From positions 62,001 to 126,000 of the forward strand of contig NZ_NIPW01000011.1 of NCBI RefSeq assembly GCF_002196855.1: a stretch of 64,000 nt of DNA. The letters are read 5' to 3'. Positions 20,003 through 30,202 of the stretch are shown piece after piece (within the stretch, counting starts at the first letter, position 1; the number at the start of each line of letters is the position of its first letter). The stretch is from Haematobacter genomosp. 1. GTDB lineage: Bacteria; Pseudomonadota; Alphaproteobacteria; Rhodobacterales; Rhodobacteraceae. Position numbers and translations under genes: made by a program. Under the pieces are notes generated by a model, which did not search any database, was not told the origin of the DNA, and saw only the letters and a list, made by a program, of their open reading frames with translations.

Positions 20003-21124
20003 GTGAGACAGGACTGGACATCAAGCGATCTCTCGGCAGCGCTTCTGGAGTGGTATGACCGTCATGCCCGCGTCATGCCCTGGCGCATCGGACCGGCCGA
20101 GAGGAAGGCAGGCGTCCGGCCCGATCCCTATCGCATCTGGCTGTCCGAGGTGATGCTCCAGCAGACGACAGTGGTGGCCGTGCGCGACTACTTTCGGCGC
20201 TTCACCGACCGCTGGCCGGATGTTGCCGCGCTGGCGGCGGCGGAGGATGCGGCGGTGATGGCGGAATGGGCGGGGCTTGGCTACTACGCCCGCGCCCGGA
20301 ACCTGCTGAAGGGCGCGCGGGCCGTCGTGGCGGAGCATGGCGGACGCTTCCCCGAAACGCGGGAGGGCCTTCTGACGCTTCCGGGTGTCGGCCCCTATAC
20401 CGCTGCCGCCGTCGCCTCCATCGCATTCGACGCGCCGGAGGTGGTGGTGGACGGCAATGTGGAGCGGGTGATGGCGCGGCTGTTCCGGGTGGAGACGCCG
20501 CTGCCCCTCGCGAAGCCCGAGCTGACGGCGCTGGCCGCGCGGCTCACACCGGGGAAGCGACCGGGTGACTATGCCCAGGCGGTGATGGATCTGGGCGCCA
20601 CGATCTGCACTCCGCGAAGCCCTGCCTGCGGCATCTGCCCGTGGCGGGAGCCATGCGTGGCCCGTGCGGAGGGGGTGCAGGCAGAACTGCCGCGCAAGCT
20701 GCCGAAAGCGGCAAAGCCGGTGCGGCGGGGTATACTCTATCTCGCACGGCGGGCGGACGGAGCATGGCTTCTGGAGACCCGGCCGGAAAGCGGGCTGCTG
20801 GGCGGTATGCTGGGGTTTCCCGGCACGGACTGGACGGTGGAGGAGCCGCAGGACGCGCCCCCTATCGCTGCGGAATGGCGCGATCCCGGCGGAGAGGTGC
20901 TGCATACCTTCACGCATTTCCACCTGCGCCTCTCCCTGCGCGTGGCGGACCTGCCCGAGGCGACGGAGCCGATGCGCGGGCGCTTCATGCTGCTCAGCCC
21001 CGCGCATCTGCCCACGGTGATGCGCAAGGCCTATGACCTGATCCGCGCGGCTCAGGCAAGCGCCACGGGAGAGGTCCAGGCGAGCCCCTCGAACCGGAGC
21101 GGAAAGACAACCCGGCGCAAGTGA
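20003..21124 (+). CDS. mutY: A/G-specific adenine DNA glycosylase
   Basis: This glycosylase of about 373 residues removes adenine mispaired with 8-oxoguanine. It shows MPWRIGPAERKAGVRPDPYRIWLSEVMLQQTTV with the catalytic Glu in SEVMLQQT, the helix-hairpin-helix LPGVGPYTAAAVASIAF and the Asp in VVVDGNVERV. The 4Fe-4S ligands C-x6-C-x2-C-x5-C lie at about residues 202-218. A NUDIX-like C-terminal domain that reads 8-oxoG follows (RGILYLARRADGAWLLETRPESGLLGGM). The start is uncertain: GTG 20003 gives the usual length; TTG 19994 or ATG 19916 are alternatives. The 3' end overlaps the opposite-strand DUF2218 gene by 73 bp. Confidence 0.93.
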   Translation: MRQDWTSSDLSAALLEWYDRHARVMPWRIGPAERKAGVRPDPYRIWLSEVMLQQTTVVAVRDYFRRFTDRWPDVAALAAAEDAAVMAEWAGLGYYARARNLLKGARAVVAEHGGRFPETREGLLTLPGVGPYTAAAVASIAFDAPEVVVDGNVERVMARLFRVETPLPLAKPELTALAARLTPGKRPGDYAQAVMDLGATICTPRSPACGICPWREPCVARAEGVQAELPRKLPKAAKPVRRGILYLARRADGAWLLETRPESGLLGGMLGFPGTDWTVEEPQDAPPIAAEWRDPGGEVLHTFTHFHLRLSLRVADLPEATEPMRGRFMLLSPAHLPTVMRKAYDLIRAAQASATGEVQASPSNRSGKTTRRK

Positions 21125-21351
21125 TGCTCCACCATCTTTCGCCCCTGCGCCAGCGCGCGCGGGTCAGGCGAGACGAGGGCGACATCCAGCCCCCCTTCGG
21201 CAGCGCGGAAGGTCAGGTGTCCGAAGGGCATCAGGGCATCGGCGCGGCTGCGGTCATGGCTGACCTCTCCGGCTCCGGCGAACAGCATGGCGATTTCCGG
21301 CAGGCGTTCCGCGGCGCGCGGCAGGCTGAAATAGGTTGTTGCGGTGAACAT
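21052..21351 (-). CDS. DUF2218-like small protein
   Basis: This 99-residue protein (MFTATTYFSLPRAAERLPEIAMLFAG...) has a central PFGHLTFRAAEGGLDVALVSPDPRALAQGRKMVEHHLRRVVFPLRFEGLAW that resembles DUF2218, a small family sometimes found near siderophore and oxidoreductase genes. No catalytic residues can be assigned. Its 3' 73 bp overlap the 3' end of mutY on the other strand, so the pair is convergent. If the frame is real, the overlap is unusually long. The family match is by eye. Confidence 0.6.
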   Translation of the reverse strand: MFTATTYFSLPRAAERLPEIAMLFAGAGEVSHDRSRADALMPFGHLTFRAAEGGLDVALVSPDPRALAQGRKMVEHHLRRVVFPLRFEGLAWTSPVALA

Positions 21352-21402
21352 GGCTGATCTCTCCCGACCGGTGAGAGTTCAGACATGGGAAGGCGGAGGG
21401 TC

Positions 21403-21436
21403 AATGAAAAGACCCCGCCATGGCAGCATGGCGGGG
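21403..21436 (-). terminator. Intrinsic terminator of ccrM
   Basis: A perfect 10-bp inverted repeat CCCCGCCATG (21413-21422) / CATGGCGGGG (21427-21436) with a GCAG loop is followed on the minus strand by TCTTTTCATTG. It lies 55 bp after the ccrM stop, a convincing Rho-independent terminator. Confidence 0.85.
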
Positions 21437-21491
21437 CAGTTGTGCCACGGCGATCGGTCCGCCGGCGGCACTGGCGACAGGGGACGGAGGG

Positions 21492-22640
<1,149 letters not shown>

Positions 22641-22648
22641 TTAGGCAA

Positions 22649-22692
22649 AAAATGGCGAATCAGCGAATCGCCGTCAATTTGTTTATTGAGTC
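22649..22692 (-). promoter_or_regulatory. Candidate ccrM promoter with three GANTC sites
   Basis: On the minus strand TTGACG (22677-22672) and CATTTT (22654-22649) form a 17-bp-spaced -35/-10 pair; the -10 is weak. Two GAATC sites, 22657-22661 and 22665-22669, fall inside the spacer, and GAGTC at 22688-22692 lies just upstream. GANTC is the CcrM target, so promoter methylation state could feed back on expression, as is known for Caulobacter ccrM. Confidence 0.6.
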
Positions 22693-23338
22693 AAGGCGTT
22701 GCTGAAAGGTCTTGATACAGGATGTTGTGGACGGGCCTGAAGGAACGCCGATGATGTGGGGTCGGCCCCAGTGTTCGGAGCGCCTCCAGATGCGCGGCAG
22801 TGGAGTATCCGGCGTTTCTTTCCCATCCATAGCCCGGATGCTGTTGCGCCAAATCCACCATGATCCTGTCCCGCTCCACCTTTGCCACGATGGAGGCCGC
22901 GGCGATGGAGAGCGATATCGCATCGCCGCCGATGATCGCCTCCCCCCGGACGGCAAGGTCGCGGGGCAGCATGTTGCCGTCGATCAGGGCGTGATCACAG
23001 CCGCCCGGCAGGGCCGCCAGCGCCCGGCACATCGCGATGTGGCTGGCGCGAAGGATGTTGTGGGTGTCGATCTCCTCCACCGTCGCATGGGCGATGGCCA
23101 CGTCGGCGCAGTCGATGATGCGGAGGGCCAGCTCCTCCCGCTTGTCCCGCGTCAACTTCTTGGAGTCGTTCAGCCCCGGCGGAATGCAATCGGGCCGGAG
23201 GCGCACGGCGGCTGCCGTCACCGGCCCGCAGAGCGGCCCGCGCCCGACCTCGTCCACGCCCGCGACACGCAAGGTGCCCTGCGCGATGAGGCGGAGTTCA
23301 AGCCGGAAATGCGGGAGGGATTCGTCAGCGCCATCCAT
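22691..23338 (-). CDS. rnhB: Ribonuclease HII
   Basis: This protein of about 215 residues removes ribonucleotides from DNA-RNA hybrids. The catalytic acidic residues are visible in VAGVDEVGRGPLCGPV (Asp-Glu), HALIDGN (Asp) and the later IMVDLAQQHPGYGWERNAGYST. The start ATG at 23338 (MDGADESLPHFRLE) gives the family length; an upstream in-frame start at 23374 adds 12 residues. It lies upstream of ccrM in the same orientation, and its stop codon overlaps one of the GANTC sites of the ccrM promoter region. Confidence 0.95.
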   Translation of the reverse strand: MDGADESLPHFRLELRLIAQGTLRVAGVDEVGRGPLCGPVTAAAVRLRPDCIPPGLNDSKKLTRDKREELALRIIDCADVAIAHATVEEIDTHNILRASHIAMCRALAALPGGCDHALIDGNMLPRDLAVRGEAIIGGDAISLSIAAASIVAKVERDRIMVDLAQQHPGYGWERNAGYSTAAHLEALRTLGPTPHHRRSFRPVHNILYQDLSATP

Positions 23339-23413
23339 GCGCGCCAGAAAGACCCAAGCGCGCCGGCTGTGCAAGCCCGGATGGGCGCACTGCGGCCCGC
23401 GTTTCCGACGTTT

Positions 23414-24022
23414 TCAGCTCTCGCCGGGCCGGAGTTTCTCGAACACTTCCCGCACCACGGCGTAATCGCGATAGCCCATGCGGGCGAGGGGATGGAACAC
23501 CTCGGGCGAGAAACGTCCGTCGATCAGGCAGGCGTCGTTCAGGTGGATGCCCGTCACCTCGCCCAGAACCAGAAAGTTGTTCTGGCCGCGGAGGGGCACG
23601 ATCTCCGTCATCCGGCATTCCAGCGTCGCGGGCGTGCCGACCACGCGGGAACAGGGGATCGTCACGCAATCCTCCCGCGCGACGCCGGTCGCGGCGAATT
23701 CGTCCACCTCACGCCCGAAGGCGGCGGAGGAGGCGCTGACGGCGTCGAGCTGCGCCTCGCCGGTGATGTTCACACAAAAGACACCGGTTTCGCGGATGTT
23801 GGACAGCGTGTCCTTGCCTTCCTCCCGGTCGGGCTTGCGGCCGGTGGAGGCGAACATGACCTGCGGGGGGACATAGGCCACGAGGTTGAAGAACGAATAA
23901 GGCGCGAGGTTCTCGGACCCGTCTGCGCCACGGGTGGAAATCCAGCCGATCGGGCGCGGGGTGACGATGGCGTTCAACGGATTATGCGGCAGGCCATGGC
24001 CTTCGGCGGGGGTATAGAACAT
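23414..24022 (-). CDS. Flavin reductase family protein
   Basis: This protein of about 202 residues has a flavin reductase-like FMN-binding split barrel. Typical segments are NPLNAIVTPRPIGWISTRGADGSENLAPYSFFNLVAYVPPQVMFAS, DTLSNIRETGVFCVNITGEAQLDAVSASSA and a late GEVTGIHLNDACLIDGRF. ATG 24022 has GGAGA upstream and fits the family; the in-frame extension to 24118 overlaps the divergent GNAT gene region. These proteins reduce FMN for a monooxygenase or act directly on small substrates; no partner oxygenase is adjacent. Confidence 0.88.
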   Translation of the reverse strand: MFYTPAEGHGLPHNPLNAIVTPRPIGWISTRGADGSENLAPYSFFNLVAYVPPQVMFASTGRKPDREEGKDTLSNIRETGVFCVNITGEAQLDAVSASSAAFGREVDEFAATGVAREDCVTIPCSRVVGTPATLECRMTEIVPLRGQNNFLVLGEVTGIHLNDACLIDGRFSPEVFHPLARMGYRDYAVVREVFEKLRPGES

Positions 24023-24116
24023 AGAGTCTCCGTTGCGTTCAGCGTGGATCCTTCCTAGAGCGTCGGTAAACGATTGCCAGCCCGAAATCGGCGGGCGGCG
24101 GGAAGGGGCAGCGCGC

Positions 24117-24620
24117 ATGTTCAGGCTGACGGAGGAAACCCCGGACGATCTGTGGGAGGTGGAAGCGCTCTATGACCTGTGCTTCGCGCCGGGGCGGACG
24201 GCGCTGTCCTCCTACCGGCTGCGCGACGGGGTTCAGCCGGTGGCGCCGCTCTGCCTGTTGCTGCGGGACGAGGTGGAGAACGTATCGGCCGCGATCCGCT
24301 ACTGGCCGGTGCTGGTGGGCGGGCGCCCGACGCTGCTGCTTGGCCCCGTCGCGGTCCACCCCACGCGGCAATCGGAGGGATTGGGCGGGTTTCTGATGCG
24401 CGAGAGCATGGGCGAGGCGCGCCGCATGGGCTGGAGCCGCATTCTGCTGGTGGGGGACGCGCCCTATTACCGCCGTTTCGGCTTTTCCCGCCGCGCCGAT
24501 GTGGTGATGCCGCCCCCGACCAACCCGGAGCGCGTGCTGGGCTTTGACCTCGCACCCGGCGGCTGGAACGGCGTCGGCGGAGAAGTCACGCGGCATGAAG
24601 GCCCCGTCATTCCCGAGTGA
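24117..24620 (+). CDS. GNAT family N-acetyltransferase (YhbS-like)
   Basis: The protein has 167 residues. RLTEETPDDLWEVEALYDLCFAPGR, LLGPVAVHPTRQSEGLGGFLMRESMGEARRMGWSRILLVGDAPYYRRFGFSR is a textbook GNAT core with the acetyl-CoA loop and the late YYRRFGF motif of the YhbS-type subfamily. The start ATG has GGAAGGGG upstream. It is divergent from the flavin reductase gene, with 94 bp between starts, and is followed by the EcsC gene 43 bp later. The substrate is unknown. Confidence 0.88.
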   Translation: MFRLTEETPDDLWEVEALYDLCFAPGRTALSSYRLRDGVQPVAPLCLLLRDEVENVSAAIRYWPVLVGGRPTLLLGPVAVHPTRQSEGLGGFLMRESMGEARRMGWSRILLVGDAPYYRRFGFSRRADVVMPPPTNPERVLGFDLAPGGWNGVGGEVTRHEGPVIPE

Positions 24621-24663
24621 TCCGCCCTTGAAAGCGGGGCGGCGGCGGGCCAGATTCCCAGCC

Positions 24664-25476
24664 ATGACACACGCGCGCGACGATGACACCGTGAAATCCG
24701 CCTCTCCCGTGGAAGACCTTCCGGGGGATCGCATTTATGATCTCCCCCCGCATGTGAAGGCGGAGATCGAGGCGCTGGCTCGCCGCCAGCAGGAGGCGGG
24801 TTCGCTCCTCCTGAGCCTCGTCAACGCAGCTGGCGGCGTGGTGGAGAACGGGCTGGAACGCCTTCCCGACGGGGTGAAGGATCGCATCGAAAAGATCACC
24901 CGCAAGGGGTTGGAGCGCGCCTACAGGCTTGCCGCGCGCACCGGCGGCGGAAAGGGTCCGTTCGGGGCGGGCGCCCACCGGGCGGCTGCGACGCTTTCCG
25001 GTGCGGTGGGTGGCATGGGCGGCATCGGCACGTCCATCATGGAACTGCCCGTCACCATCACCGTGATCTTCCGGGGCCTGCAGAGGATCGCGGCGGAGAA
25101 CGGCTTCGATCCCGGCGATGAGCGCACGCTGCTCGACTGTCTTCAGGTGTTCGCCAGCGGCGGGCCGCTGAAGCTCGATGACGGTGTGAATACCGCATTT
25201 CTCACCGCGCGGTTCACCATCACGGGGCCGACGGTGCAGCGCCTCATCGCCAGCGCGGCGGCCCCGTTCTCCGTGGTGCTCGGCCAGAAGATCGCGGCGC
25301 AGAGCGTGCCGCTGATCGGGGCTGCGGCGGGCGCTTCGATCAACTTCGCCTTTGTCGGTTATTATCAGGAGATGGCCCGCGTGCGCTTTGGCCTGAAACG
25401 TCTTGCACGGGACAACGACCCGGTGGCGGTCGCCGCCGCGTTTGCCGCCGCGATGGAGCCGAAGCGGCTATCCTGA
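24664..25476 (+). CDS. EcsC family protein
   Basis: This 270-residue protein has the EcsC family pattern: an N-terminal charged region (YDLPPHVKAEIEALARRQQEAG), a long middle segment with GAGAHRAAATLSGAVGGMGGIGTSIMELPVTITVIFRGLQRIAAENGFDP, and a glycine-rich amphipathic end (QKIAAQSVPLIGAAAGASINFAFVGYYQEMARVRFGLKRLA). EcsC is named for a protein of the Bacillus ecs operon with no firm biochemical role. I chose ATG 24664 since the upstream extension lies inside the GNAT gene. The start has only a weak ribosome site. Confidence 0.85.
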   Translation: MTHARDDDTVKSASPVEDLPGDRIYDLPPHVKAEIEALARRQQEAGSLLLSLVNAAGGVVENGLERLPDGVKDRIEKITRKGLERAYRLAARTGGGKGPFGAGAHRAAATLSGAVGGMGGIGTSIMELPVTITVIFRGLQRIAAENGFDPGDERTLLDCLQVFASGGPLKLDDGVNTAFLTARFTITGPTVQRLIASAAAPFSVVLGQKIAAQSVPLIGAAAGASINFAFVGYYQEMARVRFGLKRLARDNDPVAVAAAFAAAMEPKRLS

Positions 25477-25645
25477 CGGGTCGCGGGGAGGTTTGCCTCC
25501 AGTGACCGGCAGGTGGCGGGGATCTTGGGGGCGCTGGCCCCGAAAGCGGCGGCTCAACAATCTGGGGATGGCCGCACAGGCCGCTCGCTCCGCGGGCGGC
25601 TCCCCCCAAGCAGCATTTCAGCGACAGGGCACCTCCCGCCCCGTG

Positions 25646-27892
25646 CTAGTCCTTCAGCCCGGCAAGGTAGCTCATCACCATGGGCCGCACGCTCTGCGCG
25701 CCCTCCGCCTGCGCCTCTGCGATCACACCGGCGAGGTCGGTGAGGTTGGTGCGGCGCAGCAGATGCTTCACCGGCCCGATGGAGGCGGGGCGCATGGACA
25801 GCATGTCCAGCCCCATGGCGGCGAGGCACGCAGCCTCCACCGGCCGTCCCGCATCCTCACCGCAGAAGGACAGCGGTGTGTCGATCTCGCGGCAGCGCTC
25901 CACGATCCGGGCGATGAACCCGAGAAACTCGCTGGACAGCGTGTCATAGCGGCGACGCACCCGCTCATTCTCCCGGTCGGCGGCGAAGAAGAACTGCTTC
26001 AGGTCATTGCCGCCGATGGACAGGAAATCCACCTGCTCGAAGAATTGCCGTGGGGCGAAGGCGAGGCTCGGTGTTTCCAGCATCGCGCCGATTTCCAGCC
26101 GCGCGGGCAGGACGCGGTTCAGCCGCGCCTCTCGCGCCATCTCCCGCATCAGAAGCTCGCGCGCTTCATAGAATTCGCGCGGATCCGCGATGAAGGGGAA
26201 CATGATGCTGAGCGGACGCCCCGCCGCCGCGCGGATCAGCGCCTGCAACTGCATCCTGAGCACGCCCGGCTTGTCCAGCCCGACACGGATCGCCCGCCAG
26301 CCGAGCGCGGGGTTCGGCTCGTCCTGCGGCTTCATGTAGGGCAGTACCTTGTCAGACCCGATGTCGAGCGTGCGGAACACCACGCGCTTGCCCTTCGCCG
26401 CATCCATCACGCGGGAGTAGAGCCGGGCCAGTTGCTCCCGTCCCGGCACATGGCTGCGGATCAGGAACTGCAACTCCGTGCGGAACAGCCCCACCCCTTC
26501 GGCGCCGGAATGGGTGAGGGAGGGCAGGTCGGCCATCAGACCCGCATTCATGTGCAGTGCGATCCGCCTGCCATCCTTGGTCAGCGCGGGCAGGGGGCGC
26601 AGGTCGGCATAGCGTTCGAGCGCCTTTGCCTGCATGGCGATCTTGTCACGGAAGGCGGCGGCGATCGTCTCCTCCGGGCGGAGGTGGACCACGCCCGAGT
26701 CTCCGTCCACAAGGATCGGGTCGCCGTTCAGCGCCTCCGTGACGATGCCTTCGGCGCGGATGACGAGCGGGATGCCCCACGCGCGCGCGACGATGGCGGC
26801 ATGGCTGCCGACCGAGCCTTCTTCCAGCACGACCGCTCTCAGCTTGCGGTCATATTCCAGCAGCTCGCCCGGCCCGATGTTGCGCGCGATGAGCACCGGG
26901 TTTTCCGGCATCTCGGCGCCGGTCTCCTGTCCCTGTCCGGTCAGGATGCGCAAAAGCCGGTTGGAGAGGTCGTCTATATCGTCCAGCCGCTCGCGCAGAT
27001 ACTGGTCCTGCGACTGCTGGAGCCGCGCGCGGATGGTGGATTGCTCCTTCTCCACCGCGGCCTCGGCGGAAAGGCCGCGGTCGATGTCCTCCTCCATCCG
27101 GCGCCGCCAGCCGCGGGAATTGGCAAAGAGGCGATAGGCCTCCAGCACCTGCTGCTGTTCCTTGTCCGCCGCGCCGATGGCCTGCATCATCCGGTCCACA
27201 TCTGCAGACAGCCGCTCCACCCCGGCACGCAGGCGGGCCTTTTCCCTGCGGGGATCGTCATTGACCGGGTTGGTGATGACCACGCGGGGTTCGTGAAGCC
27301 AAACCCGCCCCTCGGCCGCGCCTTCCTGCCCGGTGGCGCCGCGGAACACTTCAGGCCCCTGATGCGGGGCCTGAAGCGCCTCCCCCTCACCGATGAAGGC
27401 GCCGAGTTCGGACATCTCGGCCAGAACCATCGCCACGACTTCCAGCGCGTAGAGCTCATCCTCCGAGAATTCGCGCGCGCGTTTCGACTGCACGACCAGC
27501 ACGCCCAGCCGGTCGCCCAGCCGTTGCAGCGGGACGCCGAGGAAGGAGGAGTAGATCTCCTCCCCCGTCTCCGGCATGTAGCGGAAGCCCTTCTCGGCGG
27601 GCGCATTGGCGGTGTTGATGAACTTGCCCGTCTTGGCGACGCGGCCGACCAGCCCTTCGCCAAGGCGCATCCGCGTCTGGTGAACCGCTTCCGGGCGGAG
27701 GCCCTGCGTGGCGCAAAGCTCCAGCGTGTCGTCATCCCGGAAGAGATAGACCGAGCAGACCTCCGTCTTGAGGGAGGAGGCGATGAGGCTCGTCACCCGG
27801 TCCAGCCGTTCCTGCCCCGCCGCAGGAAGCGCCAGGGTATCGCGAAGGCGCCGCAACAGCTTGCGGCTATCACTCTCGCTCAGGTCGGGCAT
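25646..27892 (-). CDS. ptsP: PTS-Ntr enzyme I (phosphoenolpyruvate-protein phosphotransferase)
   Basis: This 748-residue nitrogen-PTS enzyme I takes phosphate from PEP and passes it to NPr and EIIA-Ntr, linking carbon/nitrogen state to regulation. An N-terminal GAF domain (about residues 20-160) is followed by the helical HPr-binding part, the phospho-histidine loop GSVGSHAAIVARAWGIPLV (His about residue 364) and the PEP-binding TIM barrel with FRTELQFLIRSHVPGREQL, ...RTLDIGSDKVLPYM and the late DFLSIGGNDLKQFFFAADRENE. It lies 17 bp after lysC and is probably cotranscribed with it. Confidence 0.95.
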   Translation of the reverse strand: MPDLSESDSRKLLRRLRDTLALPAAGQERLDRVTSLIASSLKTEVCSVYLFRDDDTLELCATQGLRPEAVHQTRMRLGEGLVGRVAKTGKFINTANAPAEKGFRYMPETGEEIYSSFLGVPLQRLGDRLGVLVVQSKRAREFSEDELYALEVVAMVLAEMSELGAFIGEGEALQAPHQGPEVFRGATGQEGAAEGRVWLHEPRVVITNPVNDDPRREKARLRAGVERLSADVDRMMQAIGAADKEQQQVLEAYRLFANSRGWRRRMEEDIDRGLSAEAAVEKEQSTIRARLQQSQDQYLRERLDDIDDLSNRLLRILTGQGQETGAEMPENPVLIARNIGPGELLEYDRKLRAVVLEEGSVGSHAAIVARAWGIPLVIRAEGIVTEALNGDPILVDGDSGVVHLRPEETIAAAFRDKIAMQAKALERYADLRPLPALTKDGRRIALHMNAGLMADLPSLTHSGAEGVGLFRTELQFLIRSHVPGREQLARLYSRVMDAAKGKRVVFRTLDIGSDKVLPYMKPQDEPNPALGWRAIRVGLDKPGVLRMQLQALIRAAAGRPLSIMFPFIADPREFYEARELLMREMAREARLNRVLPARLEIGAMLETPSLAFAPRQFFEQVDFLSIGGNDLKQFFFAADRENERVRRRYDTLSSEFLGFIARIVERCREIDTPLSFCGEDAGRPVEAACLAAMGLDMLSMRPASIGPVKHLLRRTNLTDLAGVIAEAQAEGAQSVRPMVMSYLAGLKD

Positions 27893-27909
27893 CGCACTCC
27901 GGTCGCGGC

Positions 27910-29169
27910 TCAGGCCTTTTCCAGCTCGAAGGCATCATGCAGCGCCTGAACCGCAAGTTCCATGTATTTCCGGTCGATAAGCACCGAAATCTTGATCTCG
28001 GAGGTGGAGATGACCTTGATGTTCACGCCATGCGCCGACAGCGCCTCGAACATCTTCGCCGCCACGCCCGCATGGCTCCGCATCCCGATGCCGACGACGG
28101 AGACCTTGGCCACCTCGTCGTCGATGATGAGTTCGTCGTAGTTGATGAGGCTGCTCGTCTGGGCATCCTCCATCGCCTTGCGCGCCCGTGCGACCTGGTT
28201 CACCGGGACGGAGAAGGTCATGTCGGTAACCGCGCCCGGATGCGCCTCGTCATAGTCCTTTTCGGAGATGTTCTGAACGATCATGTCCACGTTCACCCCC
28301 GCATCCGCCAGCGGGCCGAAGATCGCTGCGGCGATGCCGGGGCGGTCCTCGATGGTGAAGAGGGTGATCTTGGCTTCGTCGCGGCTGTAGGCCACGCCAG
28401 AGACGACTTGCGATTCCATGATATCCTCCTCGTCGCAGACCAGGGTGCCGGAGTTTTCGTCAGTATCCTCGAAGCTGGAGAGCACCCGCAGCTTCACCTT
28501 GTAGCGCATCGCCAGTTCGACCGAACGGGTCTGGAGCACCTTCGCGCCGAGCGAGGCGAGCTCCAGCATCTCCTCGAACGCGATCCTGTCGAGCTTGCGT
28601 GCCTTGGACGTGATCCGCGGGTCGGTCGTGTAGATCCCGTCCACATCGGTATAGATGTCGCAGCGCTCCGCGTCGAAGGCCGCGGCAAAGGCAACGGCGG
28701 TCGTGTCGGAGCCGCCCCGGCCCAGCGTGGTGATCCGCCCTTCGGGCGACAGCCCCTGAAAACCCGCGACCACGGCGACCTTCATGCCTTCGGCGAATTT
28801 CTGGTCGATGTTGCGGCGCGGAATGTCCACGAACCGTGCGGCGGAATGGGCGGAGGTCGTGTTGATCGGCACCTGCCAGCCCTGCCAGGAGCGTGCCGGA
28901 ACGTCCATCTCCTGCAGCGTCAGCGCCATCAGGCCCGCCGTCACGTTCTCGCCGGAGGAGACGACGGCGTCGTATTCCCGCGCGTCGAACAGCGGGGAGG
29001 TCTGCTCCACCCAGCCGACCAGCTCGTTGGTCTTGCCCGACATGGCGGAGACGATGACGATCACGTCATAGCCCCGCTCCACCTCGCGCTTGACCTTTTC
29101 GGCGGCATTCCTGATCCGCGCGAGATCCGCGACCGAGGTTCCCCCGAATTTCATCACCAGAAGCGGCAT
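27910..29169 (-). CDS. lysC: Aspartate kinase
   Basis: This 419-residue first enzyme of the aspartate family phosphorylates aspartate on the way to lysine, threonine and methionine. MPLLVMKFGGTSVADLARIRNAAEKV begins the kinase domain (KFGGTS at residues 7-12); RGGSDTTAVAFAAAFDAERCDIYTDVDGIYTTDPR is the aspartate/ATP region. Two C-terminal ACT domains (from ITLFTIEDRPGIAAAIFGPLADAG, then VSVVGIGMRSHAGVAAKMFEAL) give feedback control. The start at 29169 was chosen because residues upstream are low-complexity. It is followed 17 bp later by ptsP. Confidence 0.96.
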   Translation of the reverse strand: MPLLVMKFGGTSVADLARIRNAAEKVKREVERGYDVIVIVSAMSGKTNELVGWVEQTSPLFDAREYDAVVSSGENVTAGLMALTLQEMDVPARSWQGWQVPINTTSAHSAARFVDIPRRNIDQKFAEGMKVAVVAGFQGLSPEGRITTLGRGGSDTTAVAFAAAFDAERCDIYTDVDGIYTTDPRITSKARKLDRIAFEEMLELASLGAKVLQTRSVELAMRYKVKLRVLSSFEDTDENSGTLVCDEEDIMESQVVSGVAYSRDEAKITLFTIEDRPGIAAAIFGPLADAGVNVDMIVQNISEKDYDEAHPGAVTDMTFSVPVNQVARARKAMEDAQTSSLINYDELIIDDEVAKVSVVGIGMRSHAGVAAKMFEALSAHGVNIKVISTSEIKISVLIDRKYMELAVQALHDAFELEKA

Positions 29170-29725
<556 letters not shown>

Positions 29726-30142
29726 TCAGTTGGCCTTGCGCGTGGGCAGGAAGGGCAGGGGGGCCACGGGCACGCCGTCTTCGATCAGGCTGCGCGCCTC
29801 GTCGGCCCGTGCCTCACCATAGATCGCGCGATCCGGCGCATCGCCCGCGTGGATGGCACGTGCTTCGCTCGCAAAATTCATGCCGACATATTCGGAGTTC
29901 TCCTCCAGATGCCGCCGAACCTCCGCCAGAAGTTTCTCCTGCTCCGTCTGCGGGGTGAGGGGACGGGCCTCCTGCTCCGCCGGTTTCACGGCGGGGGCCA
30001 TCAGCGCCTTGCCGATCGTGGACGACCCACAGCTCGGGCAAGCGAGCTGCCCCGCCTTTTCCAGGGCATCAAAGGCTCCGGCGGACTGGAACCAGCTTTC
30101 AAAGGCATGGTCCCGGTCGCATTTCAGCGTGTAGCGGATCAT
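29726..30142 (-). CDS. DUF1178 family protein
   Basis: This protein of about 138 residues begins MIRYTLKCDRDHAFESWFQSAGAFDALEKAGQLACPSCGSSTIGKALMAPAV. Cys8 and the ACPSCGS pair suggest a small zinc-ribbon like that of FmdB/DUF1178 proteins. The middle is acidic and helical (QEKLLAEVRRHLEENSEYVGMNFASEARAIHAGDAPDRAIYGEA), the conserved DUF1178 core. The function is unknown. ATG 30142 fits the family better than the in-frame start at 30196. It lies downstream of the threonine-dehydratase-like gene on the same strand, separated by 60 bp. Confidence 0.88.
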   Translation of the reverse strand: MIRYTLKCDRDHAFESWFQSAGAFDALEKAGQLACPSCGSSTIGKALMAPAVKPAEQEARPLTPQTEQEKLLAEVRRHLEENSEYVGMNFASEARAIHAGDAPDRAIYGEARADEARSLIEDGVPVAPLPFLPTRKAN

Positions 30143-30202
30143 GGGGTCATTCCGTCGTGAACCTGTCACACCTATGGATTCCAGCGGCGAAATCAAGCCG
30201 CC

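Noticed and set aside
25403-27949. Long open frame (848 codons) on the plus strand across ptsP
   Set aside because: Antisense shadow of ptsP in GC-rich DNA; the peptide is His/Arg/Gln-rich and matches no domain.
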